Source of the DNA: Pseudomonas sp.
Lineage (GTDB): Bacteria; Pseudomonadota; Gammaproteobacteria; Pseudomonadales; Pseudomonadaceae
Direction of reading: 5' to 3'
Length of the DNA: 64,000 bases
NCBI GenBank assembly: GCA_022448005.1
Contig: JAKUTK010000005.1
Span: 27,294-91,293, forward strand
Shown piece by piece: positions 63,870-64,000 of the stretch (position 1 is the first letter of the stretch; each line of letters begins with the position of its first letter). The position numbers and the translations under genes were made by a program. A model generated the notes under the pieces. It had not been told where the DNA came from. It was given only the letters and a program-made list of their open reading frames with translations, and did not search any database.

Positions 63870-64000
63870 ATGAAGATCGATATCACATCCCCCGAGCAAG
63901 TGGGTGCGCTCATTCGGGCGAGCCGCAAGGCCATGCACATCCGCCAGGACGACGCGGCAGGCATCATCGGCGTGTCCGAAAACTTCCTCGGAAAGGTGGA
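63870..64000 (+). CDS. HipB-like/Y4mF-type XRE antitoxin, N-terminal fragment cut by the window edge
   Basis: Starts at ATG 63870 with AGGGG 5 nt upstream. 43 codons are visible: MKIDITSPEQVGALIRASRK, then AMHIRQDDAAGIIGVSENFLGKV. This is an XRE HTH typical of the Y4mF-family antitoxins paired with HipA kinases. A hipA gene is expected just beyond the window. The upstream palindromes support autoregulation. Confidence 0.82.
   Translation, partial: MKIDITSPEQVGALIRASRKAMHIRQDDAAGIIGVSENFLGKV

Overview
The window looks like chromosomal DNA of a Pseudomonadaceae bacterium, most likely Stutzerimonas (Pseudomonas stutzeri group) or a close Pseudomonas. It is GC-rich and densely coded. The cytochrome c oxidase cluster has the Pseudomonas order coxB-coxA-ctaG-coxC-(DUF2909)-SURF1-hyp-ctaA-ctaB-SCO. 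A PA0069-type radical SAM gene, a trpI/trpBA divergon and Pseudomonas-type REP palindromes point the same way. The genus is inferred from recognised proteins, not from a database search. No tRNA, rRNA, CRISPR array, prophage or complete insertion sequence was seen.

Layout. 1-178 is the start of a katE-type catalase gene. 438-2951 is metNIQ (methionine ABC import). 3084-11626 is the aa3 cytochrome oxidase and heme A assembly cluster on the minus strand, with a candidate promoter at 11802-11829. 12380-13444 is a radical SAM gene behind an excellent LexA box. 13529-16204 holds poorly characterised genes, then prlC, a BASS symporter with a divergent AraC regulator, a gamma carbonic anhydrase, a HAD phosphatase, a PhoD-like phosphatase and a small hydrolase. 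24478-26387 is a pair of ferritin-like genes. 26638-31374 holds a lipoprotein peptidase, two tandem paralogous lipoproteins, a luciferase-like oxidoreductase and a Na+/H+ antiporter. 31445 is dodecin.

32-39 kb is a tight five-gene minus-strand operon: glycosyltransferase, UDP-galactopyranose mutase (glf), a GH1-like protein, a type I ABC exporter and a KTSC protein. galE is divergent from it. Together these suggest galactofuranose-glycoconjugate synthesis and export. A subtilase remnant follows, then trpI/trpBA and a GNAT acetyltransferase.

43.1-44.9 kb is a HipA-kinase/XRE-antitoxin locus with three evenly spaced operator palindromes. 45-54 kb has yghU, a stress-type protein, DUF4126, a chemoreceptor, a periplasmic 5'-nucleotidase, a YdgA-like protein and a REP-associated tyrosine transposase (RAYT). 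54.5-63.5 kb has a peptidase E-like gene, an NR-kinase-like ATPase, a second ABC exporter, a collapsed pnuC pseudogene, a LysR/epoxide-hydrolase divergon, an apparently leaderless tetR-MFS operon and an intact pnuC. The window ends inside a second HipB-like antitoxin gene, again behind a cluster of N6-spaced palindromes.

Main points for follow-up: the two HipBA-type loci with multi-site operators; the glf-centred operon with a translationally coupled KTSC gene; the ferritin-like pair; the tetR operator overlapping a promoter predicted to give a leaderless mRNA; the internally deleted pnuC copy; and the RAYT gene with its dispersed REP sequences.
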